Below are positions 1 to 10,555 of a DNA stretch of 64,000 nucleotides, one piece after another (position 1 is the stretch's first letter; each line of letters starts with the position of its first letter). The notes under the pieces were generated by a model. The model was given only the letters and a program-made list of their open reading frames with translations, made no database searches and was not told the origin of the DNA. Both the position numbers and the translations under genes were made by a program. The stretch is from Platycnemis pennipes (Eukaryota > Arthropoda > Insecta > Odonata > Platycnemididae): NCBI GenBank assembly GCA_933228895.1, contig OW121849.1, positions 42,688,354-42,752,353 on the forward strand, read 5' to 3'.

Positions 1-705
1 TCATACGAGGCCTGCCTTTTCCATTCTTCCCGTTCACTTTTCCCTTGACGATTGTCTTCATCAGGCCATCGTGTCTTAAAATATGGCCGAGTAGGTTGTC
101 CCGTCTTCTTTTTAGAGTTTTCAGCAGACTCCTCTTTTCTCCTCTCTTCTTAGGACTTCCTCGTTACTTACTCATTCGATCCATTAAATTTTTATCAATC
201 TTCTGTAGCACCACATTTCGAATGCTTCCACCCTTTTCTTCTCCGCAGCTGTCATCTTCCATTCCTCACTGCCGTAAAGAAACATACTCCAGATGTACTA
301 TGTTCTGATAAAATGCTTCCTTATTTCTACGCTTTTATTTCCAGCTGTTAAGTAGGTTCTTCTTTTTAAAAAAGGCCCTCTTGGCCGGTTCTATTCTACT
401 GGATATTTCTTTCTTGCTTCGTCCATCGTTGGTTACTCAGCTTCCCAGGTAACAGAAGTCTTTCACCTCTTCAAGTTTTTGTTTTCTAAGTTTTACATTG
501 GTTTTGACCTCTTCTCTCTTGCTACACACCAAATTTTGTCTTCTTATTGATCTTCAGCTGATATCTGGCCATTGTCCTTTCCTTATTAGTAGAATCTTAT
601 TCAGATCCCTCTCTGTCTCTGCTATGAGTGCTATGTCATCAGCGAATCGCAGCATGCTAATTTTTTCTCCGTGGCTATTCACTCCAGAAGACTTCTCAAG
701 ACTCC
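1..705 (-). mobile_element. LINE endonuclease-reverse transcriptase, C-terminal half, degraded
   Basis: Read on the minus strand, this stretch gives a broken reverse-transcriptase reading frame. Near 640 it contains the palm motif LRFADDIAL, followed by AETERDLNKIL. Further on come KLEEVKDFCYLGS with a nearby TNDGRSKKEI, and then the usual tail of this family (EKRSLLKTLK, RRRDNLLGHILRHDGLMKTI, KGRPR) close to position 1. Stops and frameshifts separate these blocks, so it is dead. The 3' end of the element lies off the left edge of the window. A second antisense copy of the tail lies at 53648-54240 and a sense copy at 44225-44585, so one family is present at least three times. It was chosen over a host gene because the FADD motif and the tail are diagnostic of non-LTR elements. 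Confidence 0.85.
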
Positions 706-759
706 AGAACGCTAACTAACAATAGGATTTAACCAGACATTACAACACTGGCACTGAAT

Positions 760-3700
760 GAATCATAAATGCATCACTTTTAAAAATAAGCAACCTATTT
801 GGCATCCTGAAGGGAATGCTACTTTAGGAGACCGAACGACTGCAGACGAAAAAAGTTCGCGTGACGCACTGCTGAGGAGCCTAGGCATTTGGAAAGGATT
901 AATCTGCGCGCCCGCCCGTGAGCACAATTGCGAGCGGCCGATCGGGAGAGAGAGAGAGGGAGCATGGGAAGCTACAGGCGGCGGTGGAGAGGGAGACTTT
1001 TGCGGAGGGAAAGGAAAAAGGAAAGGCAGCGAGGAAGCTGTTGTTGCGAGTTGTTGGACGGGAGGGTGAGGCAGGGGGAGGGAAGGGGGATGGGGTGGAA
1101 GAATCGTGCGCGGAGGAAGGCAATAATCGAGGCGGGCGGTGTGAGATTCAGGAAAGAGAAAAAAAATTTAAAAAAAGGTGACGGGAGGGATGGTTTGAGA
1201 GCCGAACGCCCTCCTTTTCCACTGGAAATGGACCTTAATCGAGATATTACCCCATTCACTAATCCCACCCCGCGTTTGGCGAGTTGAAGTGAAGGTAGCA
1301 GCAATACCCCTGCGCTGATTTCCAAATCGTCATCCTCCAAAAAAAAAGGCAGGTCTTTGGACAGTCCCAGCCTGAAATCCCCCTCCACCATTTTCGGATT
1401 ATTTGAAGCCTTTTCTCGCACACTACGTTCGTTTGGCAAATATTATTTTCGTCCCCTCATATATTCAACAATTCTTTATCCCCACATCAGTCAAGTCTTC
1501 GAAGCAGACAGAAGCAGCACGGGAGAAATTAAACATCCATATATCTCACCTCTAGACATATAGAGTAAAGTATTATAAATATTGAAGGCACTGAAGAAAA
1601 TGTGATTAATCAAGCAAATAGTAAGATGCGTTCTATGATGAAGATAAAATAAAAGATGATATGAAGATAAAATTTTCGCTCAAGTTGGTCTAGGTATTTG
1701 GCATTCTACGTTTATTTGGGATCACAACCAAATATTTATTCATAAACATTACAAAATTTAAAGGATTATTACGCATTTTTAACTCATACTAATGATAGTC
1801 CTAATTAATAGATAATGTATCTGGGTCATTGAAGATAACTTCAGTTACAAGGACTCAAAGACTCCACGCCATGCTTAAACTACCGGAAACATTCGAATCT
1901 TACGAGTTAGAGGTAAAAAATCACGGATTGGTACGACGAGTAGTTGGGGAAAATGTTGTCCATTGTCAAGTACCTCTACAAAATACCATTCGGGAGTAAA
2001 AGGAAAGGATATTCACATAATTGTAACCACAATTCATCAGCCTTAAAATTGGTTTGACGCAGTTTATATTACCCTTTCATCATTCTTATCACTGACTGCT
2101 TGGGCTAAAATCTTCAAGCTGACGTTTGTATTTTACTAGATGACTCATAAAGTTATATGAATACATGTCCCTTCAAAAAACATTCAGAATTATGATCGCT
2201 TACTCGCTCTGCTCCCTATGAATGTAATAAAAACTGTAGTGGCTCGTTCCTAACCCACTACTGCACGCTCAGAAGGGGTAACAAGGCTTTGAGGGTATTT
2301 GGGATGTCTTTCTTCCTTTAAGCAATCCATATCATCTACCTCCCTTCAAGTTGCGAAATAACCCAAACCCCCTCGTTCCCCTTCCATTCTCTATTCAAAG
2401 TTCCGTTTTCAATCCACTGATTCTGTTCCCTTCAATATTTCCGAATTCCGTTCCGCTCCTAGCATGTCAAACACTTTTCCAGACATATCCCTCTCCACTT
2501 CGCATATTTCCAGCATTCTCTTGCACACCCAAGACTCAAATCCATCAACTGCACGCTCATTCTCATTCTTAAAAGAACAAGTCCTCAAACTACACTACGC
2601 TTCTTTTTTAAAACATTTTACAAATATTCAAATTCCTTCACTTCTCATCGCATATCCTCCCTTGTCTAATGATACCTTCCACCTCAGGTCACTACACCTG
2701 GATCCATTTTCATTTATTTTTTATCACTCTAAACACCGCCTTCCTTATAAATGACTTCACCCAATACTAATCATGCTAATCTTTCGTCATTATCATCACT
2801 GACTGCACGCACTTTTATTATCTCATGCTCAGGAATGTCAAAAAAAAATGCTCTACAAAGTGAAGTTAATATGAATCCTTGCTGTGTAAAACTGTACGGT
2901 AGCACTCTGCCATAGATATCATCGAAAGATGACTCGAGCCCATATGTCGCGCGTTCCAGTCCTAGTGTATTAGATGAGAGTAACGAAGAACTTATTATGT
3001 TCGTGCCTCTTAAATAAAAATCTAAAACGCGATGATAAGACCACCTGCGTACGTTGCAAGACATTAAAAATACGGTAAGAACACAATTTTTGCGTAGTTG
3101 AGCCCTGCAACATGCGGATATTTCCGCAATACTTGACTCTTTCCGAAATTATGAGAAAATATTCATGTAAGTCTTCCAAAAGGCACAATCATAGTATACA
3201 ACTGAACTGCATTGATATTCACCCATCGAGATCTAAAAACTAAATGTGTAATTTTGTGCTACCAATGGGAAATGTAAAAATTTACACCTTTTTAGTTACT
3301 AAGACATGCAGAGAAAACTTTGATGTGCCCAAGTTAAATTTCTTATCCTCGTCCAAAATTTAGGGACAAGAAAGCGTAATTCATAATTGGTGCAATGAAT
3401 GTTTCAGCTTACCGGCCCTCTTCAGTTGAAATCAAGTAAATGGTATACATAAAGATTCGTGTCTTCTTCACGCTTCCACACACATCAAGCCCCGGCAGTG
3501 AATAATTGGAAATATTGTATTGGAAAAAAGGAGAAAACACTTCCTGACAAAAAAGTCCTGCTTTTTCCAATAGCTTCCAAGTTTCCAATATCAATGGAAA
3601 TGTTTCAGTTTCACTTCCTTCAATCACGCAAACCGACTATTTAAAAGCATGCATAGAGACACTCACTCTGCATTGGGCACATGATAGTGTGCATGACTTT

Positions 3701-3900
3701 TACGAATGTTTTATTGAATGTTAATGCCAAAAAATAAGATTTTGTCTCACATTTTTACTTTCCAACGAAGGTAATGTTAGGGTAACCTAGAGATTAGAAG
3801 TTCGCAGTATTAAAATTACTTGATAAGATTGAAATCCCACTAATACCCATCTGGCACTGCTGACACATTTCTACGCCCCTCAACTAAATCAGCAGAACAG
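760..3900. other. Intergenic stretch with a GC-rich island at about 850-1290
   Basis: No gene can be supported here. Positions 850-1290 are GC-rich and strongly purine-biased on the + strand (GAGAGAGAGAGGGAG-like runs, AGGAAGGGGG), with many CpG. Several overlapping open frames occur there only because the composition lacks stops. The rest is AT-rich sequence without a recognisable coding frame or domain. The island could be a promoter or first exon of an unseen gene. Confidence 0.4.
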
Positions 3901-3984
3901 ATGTGACAAATGGAGAGAGATCCACTGTCAGACCCAAAAATACAAGAATTCGTTTTTCCCATTCACAACACACGACTACAACGA

Positions 3985-4415
3985 GAAAAAAAATGTAAAT
4001 CTATCTTATATGGGGCGGAAACGTGGAATTTGCGAAAAGAAGATGGATGTAGACTCGGGGATTTTGAGATGTGGGTGGGGAGAAGGATTTAGAATGTAAA
4101 GTGGGTCGAAAGGAGGACGAACGATGAAGTGCTAGAAATGGTAGGAGAGGAAAGAAATTTGATAGATGAAATTAGGAGAAGGCAGGTGTGGATGGAAAAG
4201 GTAATAAAAGGGTATAGTGTTTTGAAAGAAGTAATTGAGGGAAGAACGTTGGGTAAGCGGGGAAGAGGGAGAAGGACGGGTAGCTTGGATAGTATGATGA
4301 GAGGCAGGAGGTATGAGGGGCTAAAGAGGGACATCGTGTGAAATTTAGCGGGTGGGAAGAATTATATGTCCATTTAGACCTACCTTCACCGGTAAAAAAC
4401 TAATAATAATAATAC
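3985..4415 (+). mobile_element. LINE tail (endonuclease-RT type), degraded
   Basis: The + strand translates as SILYGAETWNLRKEDGCRL, then FEMWVGRR, KWVERRTNDEVLEMVGEE, and ends near GKRGRGRRTG and LDSMMRGRRYEGLKRD. This is the conserved tail downstream of the RT domain in a large arthropod non-LTR family (the YGAETW...FEMWVWRR...GRPR layout). A stop interrupts it after GRRI. The copy ends in a short AATAATAATAAT run at about 4401-4415, the kind of 3' microsatellite these elements leave. It is truncated at its 5' end and has no RT domain. Confidence 0.8.
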
Positions 4416-4649
4416 TAATCTTACACATTACACAGCATACTTCCATATTAATTGAGAGTATTTTTTCAGCTAATAGTCATCTTCACGTCAGAGGACGCCC
4501 TTGCGGTGACTTTCAGGGTAAAATATAGTTGTAGGGTGAAGAGTCTCATATATATTCCCCTTACAAAGAGAAAAATGGGTCGCGTAATTTGGGTTTTTAT
4601 AATTAAGGTCCGGAATTTTTTGGTCATAAGTTTCCCTCGGGTTCTTCTC

Positions 4650-5210
4650 TCACCAGACGACGTGAGTTCTCTTTGCCATTGAGCCGAGAAAGAAGACGCG
4701 ATGCCGGAATACCAGCTTGCAGCCGGGATACTTAAGGTGCCGAGTTTTTTTCAAATCGCGTTTCGTTTCGTCTGCCGGGCCGCGGATCGTATGCGCGGGC
4801 AGGGACGCTGCGGGGAGTAGTCCCGCTCTGCGCAATCAATCATGAGCTTAGACGTTGTGTCCGCACCCCAGGCTGGGATCGAACGAGGGATCCGGCGCCT
4901 CGGTAGCTCGGGCACGCCTTGGCGGGAAGTGGAGCGCTGCGGCGGCGTCGACCAATGAGGTGGGAGGAAGTAGGGCTCGGATGATTCCGGGCGCGGGGGG
5001 GAGGGGCGTCGCACGGAGAGGAGGGAATTGCGAGGAAGGTGAGAGGAAGGATACCTCCCTTCCCCCCCTCCCCCCCTTGGGGATGTGAGCGCTTTATTTT
5101 TCGTTTTAAGCGTCGGAAGGAGGTGAGGGAACGGTCAGAGGCGAAGACACAAGGACTCCACACGCAAGGAGGGAAGGAAAGCATCGTCCGCAGGAGGGAA
5201 TTAAAATGTC
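4650..5210. other. GC-rich, CpG-rich island
   Basis: Composition changes abruptly from AT-rich to GC-rich, with frequent CG dinucleotides (GCCGGGCCGCGGATCG, GGCGGCGTCGACC) and C/G homopolymer runs near 5000 and 5065. Overlapping open frames on both strands show no domain and look like a by-product of base composition. It may be a promoter or CpG island, or a tRNA-like relic (GTTCGATCCC on the minus strand near 4875). No transcript can be assigned. Confidence 0.35.
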
Positions 5211-5335
5211 GGTTTTATTAAATGCCAGTTAGTAGTAGTTATTCTGGAAGCGTTACCGACATTTAAGGTCAACTGCGCCATTCAGGAGAGTTGGCTAAAT
5301 TTTTTTACGCAAGAATTTTCCATGGAATGATAGTA

Positions 5336-5375
5336 GGGTTTAGACAAACCTAGCGCGCTAGGCTTGTCTAAACCC
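5336..5375. repeat. Near-perfect 40-bp palindrome
   Basis: The sequence begins GGGTTTAGACAA, has CTAGCGCGCTAG at its centre and ends TTGTCTAAACCC. The two halves are reverse complements except for one A/G difference on either side of the core. It sits exactly where the 3' part of the adjoining antisense SINE stops matching its relatives. Confidence 0.9.
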
Positions 5376-5595
5376 ATTGCTATAGCGTTGGCATTAGCCC
5401 ACCCAAAGCGATAGGCGCCAAGTGTTCCACGGTTTAACGTCCCATCCGTCGCACGGAATACTGAATGCGAAGTGCTCTCCACACAGTACTAACGTGGGGA
5501 CCGGTTGCCTAGTGAAAAATCTCTGCTGATGCCGGGATTTGAACTGGAGCCCTCGTGATTAGGTGTCAGAACTCAAGCCACCACTCGAAATGGGA
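5376..5595 (-). mobile_element. tRNA-headed SINE, family B, antisense
   Basis: On the minus strand the unit reads GAGTGGTGGCTTGAGTTC, then a pol III B-box-like CAGTTCAAATCCCGG, then CAGCAGAGATTTTTCA, GAGAGCACTTCGCATTCAGT, GATGGGACGTTAAACCGTGG and CTTGGCGCC. The same order of blocks recurs at 37300-37620 (+) and 60655-60935 (+). The head resembles a tRNA with A and B boxes, and the body is not coding. Its 3' end is replaced by the 40-bp palindrome at 5336-5375. Confidence 0.8.
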
Positions 5596-6044
5596 GTAGC
5601 GTCATTATTTATTAGAACGATACAGTAATTTTAATTTGTGGATTTCATTCACATCTCTTGTAAAACTCGATAATTGCGGCCATTTATGAAAATGCTGCTA
5701 AGATTATATATCCAATGAGGCTTTAACATGTGCATCACGATTATTGTTCTACGAACGCTGCTACACGCGGATGCATTGTTAAAAAAAGATTTGATATTTT
5801 TAATTTAAGAGAAAGGGATGCCTGAAATGTATCCTTGGGTGCTTTATTCACGATCCAAGTACATAAAATTACAAATTAAGAATGTGATGAAATGACAGTG
5901 GGTACCTACTTTCAGTAGGTTTACGAGAAAGAAGTTAGGAAAGAATTCAGGCACTAAAATAATACACAAGGATGTTATTCGAATTGAAAAAAGAAATAAA
6001 TACTACAGTCAAGGAGAAATTCGAACAAGAATGAAATATGTCTG

Positions 6045-7517
6045 ATTCTGATACTGATTTAGCAACTACAGACCCATTTCACTCACGTTAATCTCTTGTA
6101 AGGTATTTGAACACATTATAGTCAGTTCGATCATGGGAATTTGATAGTCAGGGATTGCTCATAAACGGCCAACATGGGTTCCCGAAAGGTAGATCTTGCG
6201 AGACACAATAAGCTTTATTGGTACACGATATTTTAGTCTACGGCGAAAACAGTGCTGAAGTTGATGCGATATATTTAGATTTTAAAAAGGCATTCCATAA
6301 AGTTCCTCGTGATAAATTAATCTTAATGTTAGAGAGTTTTGGTATAAATAAAGACGTTGCATGTTGGGTAAAAGAATACTTAAGTGGGCGAGAGCAGAGG
6401 GTTGTCATAGATGGTATCATGTCGGACACAATCAAAGTCACATCGGGAGTTCCCCAGGGTAGCGTAGTAGGTCCGCTTCTATTTCTTTTATAAATTAACG
6501 ATTTGGGTACCGTAGTTAGTAGTAAGCTTAGACTTTTTGCAGACGATGCGGTAGTGGATAGGGGTATATCAAAAGAAGAAGATAGGAAATCGCGTAGCAA
6601 GGATTTAGATGCAATTCAAGAGTGATGCGACAAATGGCAGTTAGAACTTAACCTTAAAAAGTGTGTAGCTATCAAGGATTTAGATGCAATTCAAGAGTGA
6701 TGCGACAAATGGCAGTTAGAACTTAACCTTAAAAAGTGTGTAGCTATCAATTTTTGGAGGAATAATTCGATAGAGCGATTCTATAAAATTAGGATTTAGG
6801 TGTAACAATCACTAAAGATTAATTGTGGGGAAGACATCTGGGAAATATGCGGCCGAGCGAAGAGAAAGCTAGGATTTATAAAAAGAGTACTTGGGAAATT
6901 GCGATAAGAAGGCAAAAGAACGATGTTACTTTTCACTATTTAGGCCCCACATTGAGTATGTAGCCAGTGTATGGGATCCGAATGAATTAGGTTTGATCAG
7001 AGAACTAGACAGTGTACAGCGTAGAGCAGCTAGGTTCGTTAAAATGTGTTACGATAGGTTGAGTAGTGTTTCAGAATTAATGCGAGAATAAGGGTGGGAA
7101 TCATTATCAGAGCGTAGGTTAAAGTACAGATTAAATCTATTACAGAAATTTCAATCGAATATCTTTACTGAAGATGTTAGGCACATATTAAAAACATCAG
7201 CGTATTATGCTAGATTCAACCAGATAAATCAGATTAGAGAGATAGATTGTCGTACTGATAGATTCAAAATGGCATTTTTCCCCCGTACTATAAGAGAGCA
7301 CAACAGGCAGCATAGCAAAGGGATAGGTAGGGGAAATATTTTAGAGTAGTCTGTAGTGCATGATGCATGTATTAATCCCTTAAATACTATAGATACTAAC
7401 AATCTAGTTGCATGAGACCCTATAGTTGCTTGTTTGCATGTCAATAGTGCAAGTTTGGTGAGCTACACCCCCTGCCACACACCCTCGCGGTGGCTTGCAG
7501 GGTATCGTGTAGATGTA
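6045..7517 (+). mobile_element. CR1/Jockey-like LINE, RT domain to 3' end, degraded
   Basis: Recognisable reverse-transcriptase blocks appear in order: NYRPISLT (about 6063), a GFRKGRSCETQ equivalent (6180), IYLDFKKAFHKVPRDKL (6270), SGVPQGSVVGPLLFL (6440), INDL then LRLFADDAV (6530), CDKWQLELNLKKC (6630), and the tail FRPHIEYVASVWDPNE (6940) and SERRLKYRLNLLQKFQ (7110). Stops and frame changes between the blocks show it is dead. The 3' untranslated end runs through CTGCCACACACCCTCGCGG and GTGGCTTGCAGGGTAT to a GTAGATGTA remnant near 7510. A 75-bp tandem duplication lies inside it at 6598-6747. A second, more decayed tail of the same family is at 43540-44160, and an inverted 3'-UTR piece is at 8411-8466. 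Confidence 0.9.
6598..6747. repeat. Exact 75-bp tandem duplication inside the LINE
   Basis: Units 6598-6672 and 6673-6747 appear identical base for base (both run from CAAGGATTTAGATGC to GTGTGTAGCTAT). They cover the DLDAIQE-CDKWQLELNLKKC segment of the RT. Perfect identity inside an otherwise decayed element means the duplication is younger than the element. Confidence 0.95.
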
Positions 7518-7519
7518 CG

Positions 7520-8400
7520 CACTCCATTCTTCCAAAAGCAAATTGGAAAGCGAGTGTGAGAGAATAATACATAATCTCCATGCATCAACTATCCTCCATG
7601 ATATACTTTGGAAGCTTCTTAATAGAAAGTATTTACTAGGGAAAAAATCTTTTAAATCTTCGACATCATATTTGCCTAAAAAAATTTTCGCGGGAAAAGG
7701 CGCAAAAAATATTATCGAATCGAATTATTATCTGCTGACAGCTAAATAGCGAAGTTTCAAAGTAATAGCGTCACCGGAAGATCACTTAAAATGAATAAAA
7801 CAATTATTAGATACGCCTGAAAGAGGCTTATGACAAAAAGCTAAAACATTATGAACATGCACATATTATAACTCCGCATAGAAAACGAATTCCTATCAAA
7901 TACAGGATAAAATCAGAGAAGTGAAGAGCGGTGCTCAGCGCTCCAACCAAAATACAAAATGTGGGCGTCCTGCAATGGCCAAAACTACTAATATTAATTC
8001 CTTATTAAAATCTTTGGATTCAAGGGCAAGTTTAGGGGAACGTCTTTCCTCGGGTAAAAACATGCGAAATAACAGAAAACAATAATCAAATAATGTACTT
8101 GGCAAGATCTTTCGGCTTGATTTCCACTTCAAATCATATTTTAGAAGCTAATTTTTAACACTGATTGAGAATTTGGCAAAAGTTCTGCACTTCAAAATCA
8201 TTACCATGCACTTCACTTCACAATCATTACCATCGTTGTAAACTACATAATTTGACCCACGTCACGTGAAAGAGAACACAGAGTTACCTCAAGAAATACG
8301 AATCAGAAGTCTAGCATCGCCACAATAGACTGATGTTTGAAACAATAAAATCAAAAATGAGGAAACCATCACCATTAGGCCTTCTCTTTCAACTACATAT
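7520..8400. other. AT-rich intergenic sequence
   Basis: Between the LINE 3' end and the inverted LINE fragment I see only short, unrelated open frames. There is no domain, RNA gene or repeat that I recognise. Confidence 0.3.
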
Positions 8401-8410
8401 ACGCAAAACC

Positions 8411-8466
8411 CTCTGTGCAACCACGAGGGTGTGTGGCAGGGTGTGAATATTACAAAACTTGCACTA
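8411..8466 (-). mobile_element. Inverted fragment of the CR1/Jockey-like LINE 3' UTR
   Basis: The reverse complement reads GTGCAAGTTTTG, then ACACCCTGCCACACACCCTCG, matching AGTGCAAGTTTGG and CCCCTGCCACACACCCTCG at 7446-7490. Only the non-coding 3' end is present, as expected of a heavily 5'-truncated insertion in the opposite orientation. Confidence 0.75.
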
Positions 8467-8889
8467 CTGACATCCGTTTCCAGTCTCTTTCATAGTTTCC
8501 ACTCATTTGAACAGACAGCAGTATATTCTACCAAAACGATTCATACATTTCAAAAGAAGAGAATGTAATTTTACTTTGCTCTAAATATTAGCATCCAGGA
8601 ACTATAACTATAGCAAATAAAATACCGCGGTCTATGAAAATTTGATTTCATTGAGCTCTTGTTGACGGAAAATGCTTTCGACTGTCGCGCATAAATGTAG
8701 TTGGCAGCAGCATGTATTGAAATAATTTAAGTTTTTTGAAGTTTTCAAGTTATAACACACTCCCCTGCTAGTGTAAAAATATGACGCTGTGCACAACTTC
8801 ATGCATCATTACTACAATAATTACCTTAGCCGTCAACCCTAAAGTTTGCCTGATGAATATCTCCATTAGCGTCTTCCAATTGCTTAATA

Positions 8890-10555
8890 CTCCTCACCAA
8901 GGAAACCTTGGTCTCATTTGACGTAGAGCATCTCTTTCCCAGCGTCCCCATTCCATTAGCCCTTGAGAACATGACAGACTGGTTTCACTCGAAACAATTT
9001 ACTCCCAATAATATCAAGGAATACGGCCCTTTTTCTAATCTCAACTGCAGTTTCGCTTCCATTGCTTACGTCCAAAAATCCATTCACACTTCGAGTCAAA
9101 TTGGTTGGCAGATTTACTCTGCAAAGTTGGCAATACGACGCTGTCTTCGAACCATATCGAGCAGAATCAGTACACTCCATGAATTCTTAATACAGATTTT
9201 ATGACGTAAGCAGTAGAAGTGAGACTGTGCTGAGATTCTGAATATGGCCCTACATCGCACTTAGGAAGTTGTGCATGGACAACACATAATTTTAATTCAA
9301 AAGCAAACACTACAAACAAACCAGTGGGATAGCAATTGGAAACCCACTCTCATACTTCGTAGCCAATATATTCTTGCACAATTTCGAAAAACAGTGAAGG
9401 AACGCTTTTGATTGCTTTCTTAACATATGGATGAGATACGCTGGCGACATATTCGCCATTTTCGACACAGAACAAAGCAACATAAATGAATTCACGGAGC
9501 AACATACACGAATCAATTAAATTTACGTATAAGTCAGAACAGAAGCTCTCTCTCTCTTGCTTCCAGACATTTTAGTCATAAGCAACCAAGGCACTCTAGA
9601 ATTCGACATATTTAGAAAGGAAACATACCCCGACAACTACATAAAAGTTGATTCGCACCATTCCTGCCAGCAGAAACTGACAGCCTTTCACTTTATGACA
9701 TACTGGCTACTCAACGTATCTTTAATTAAACAACGATACAACCAGGAATTAAAACGCATCAAAGAGACAGTGGCAAACAACGGCTACACCGTCAAGATCG
9801 CAGAAAAATAATTTACCATCAAAACGAAAAAAAAAAATTGCTAACAAGCTAACGACACTACAGCCGCATGACGACACCCCCAAAAGAAAATTCATTTCTC
9901 TTCCTTTCTACCACAAACTGAACAAGGGGCTGAACAAGGTATTCAAACAAGTGGACACACACCACAATACACTAAGCAATATATTAAGTTACCCCAAGGA
10001 TAAAATCCACCATTAGAAAAATCCAGAGTTTACAAAATAACTTGCAAAATAACAAGTATACATCGAACAAACAAAACGCAATCCCATTATCAGGTACAGG
10101 GAACATTTAGCACATTATAAAATCGGTCATTTTTCGCGGTCAGCGGCTGCTAAACTAACTAACGAAACAAGTCACTCCATCTTGCTAGATGGTTTAAGTT
10201 TAATAAAGTCCACCGAAAACTTTAAAATCAATGTTTGCGAAAGCTTACACATACATGAAAACACGGATAGAATCGTGAACAACGAACCCGGAACTATCCA
10301 AATCACATTATTTAATTTCAAAATCAAACCATCCAACAATGACACACCCCCGTCCCTCTCACGCCACAACGACCAATCAGATGCCCCCACATACAAAACA
10401 TCTGACACTCACTTGCTCTTAGACAGTGGCCCACCACTGAGCTCTCCCCGAGACAAGTGCCACTCGGAAATATCTCCCCGTTGGAGGTCATCATTGGCAC
10501 CGAAATATCGATATAGGTGTCTTCCACAATATAACTACCTATGGACATCGGTGTA
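8890..10555 (+). mobile_element. Penelope-like retroelement (RT + GIY-YIG), degraded
   Basis: The + strand carries the layout of a Penelope-like element in several frames. VSFDVEHLFPSVPIPLALE (8908) is the RT block around the first catalytic Asp. IAIGNPLSYFVANIF (9331) is the conserved block before the second active-site motif. MRYAGDIFAIFDTEQ (9431) is the second catalytic site, with the usual VDD changed to AGD. FDIFRKETYPDNY, then VDSHHS (9605-9665), is the region after the palm. SRVYKITC (10025) with decayed continuation blocks to about 10160 is a GIY-YIG endonuclease remnant. HSILLDGLSLIKSTENFKIN and ESLHIHENTDRIVNNEPGT (10172-10290) form the C-terminal tail. Stops and frameshifts are many, so it cannot be active. 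A palindromic MITE interrupts it at 9031-9241. Confidence 0.88.
9031..9241. mobile_element. Palindromic MITE inside the Penelope-like element
   Basis: The left end (CTAATCTCAACTGCAGTTTC, then GCTTACGTC) and the reverse complement of the right end (CAGAATCTCAGCACAGTCTC, then GCTTACGTC) match over about 50 bp. The flanks ATACGGCCCT (9021-9030) and ATATGGCCCT (9242-9251) look like a 9-10 bp target-site duplication with one change. The RT reading frame is broken exactly here. A longer relative with the same arms is at 34850-35262. Confidence 0.8.
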
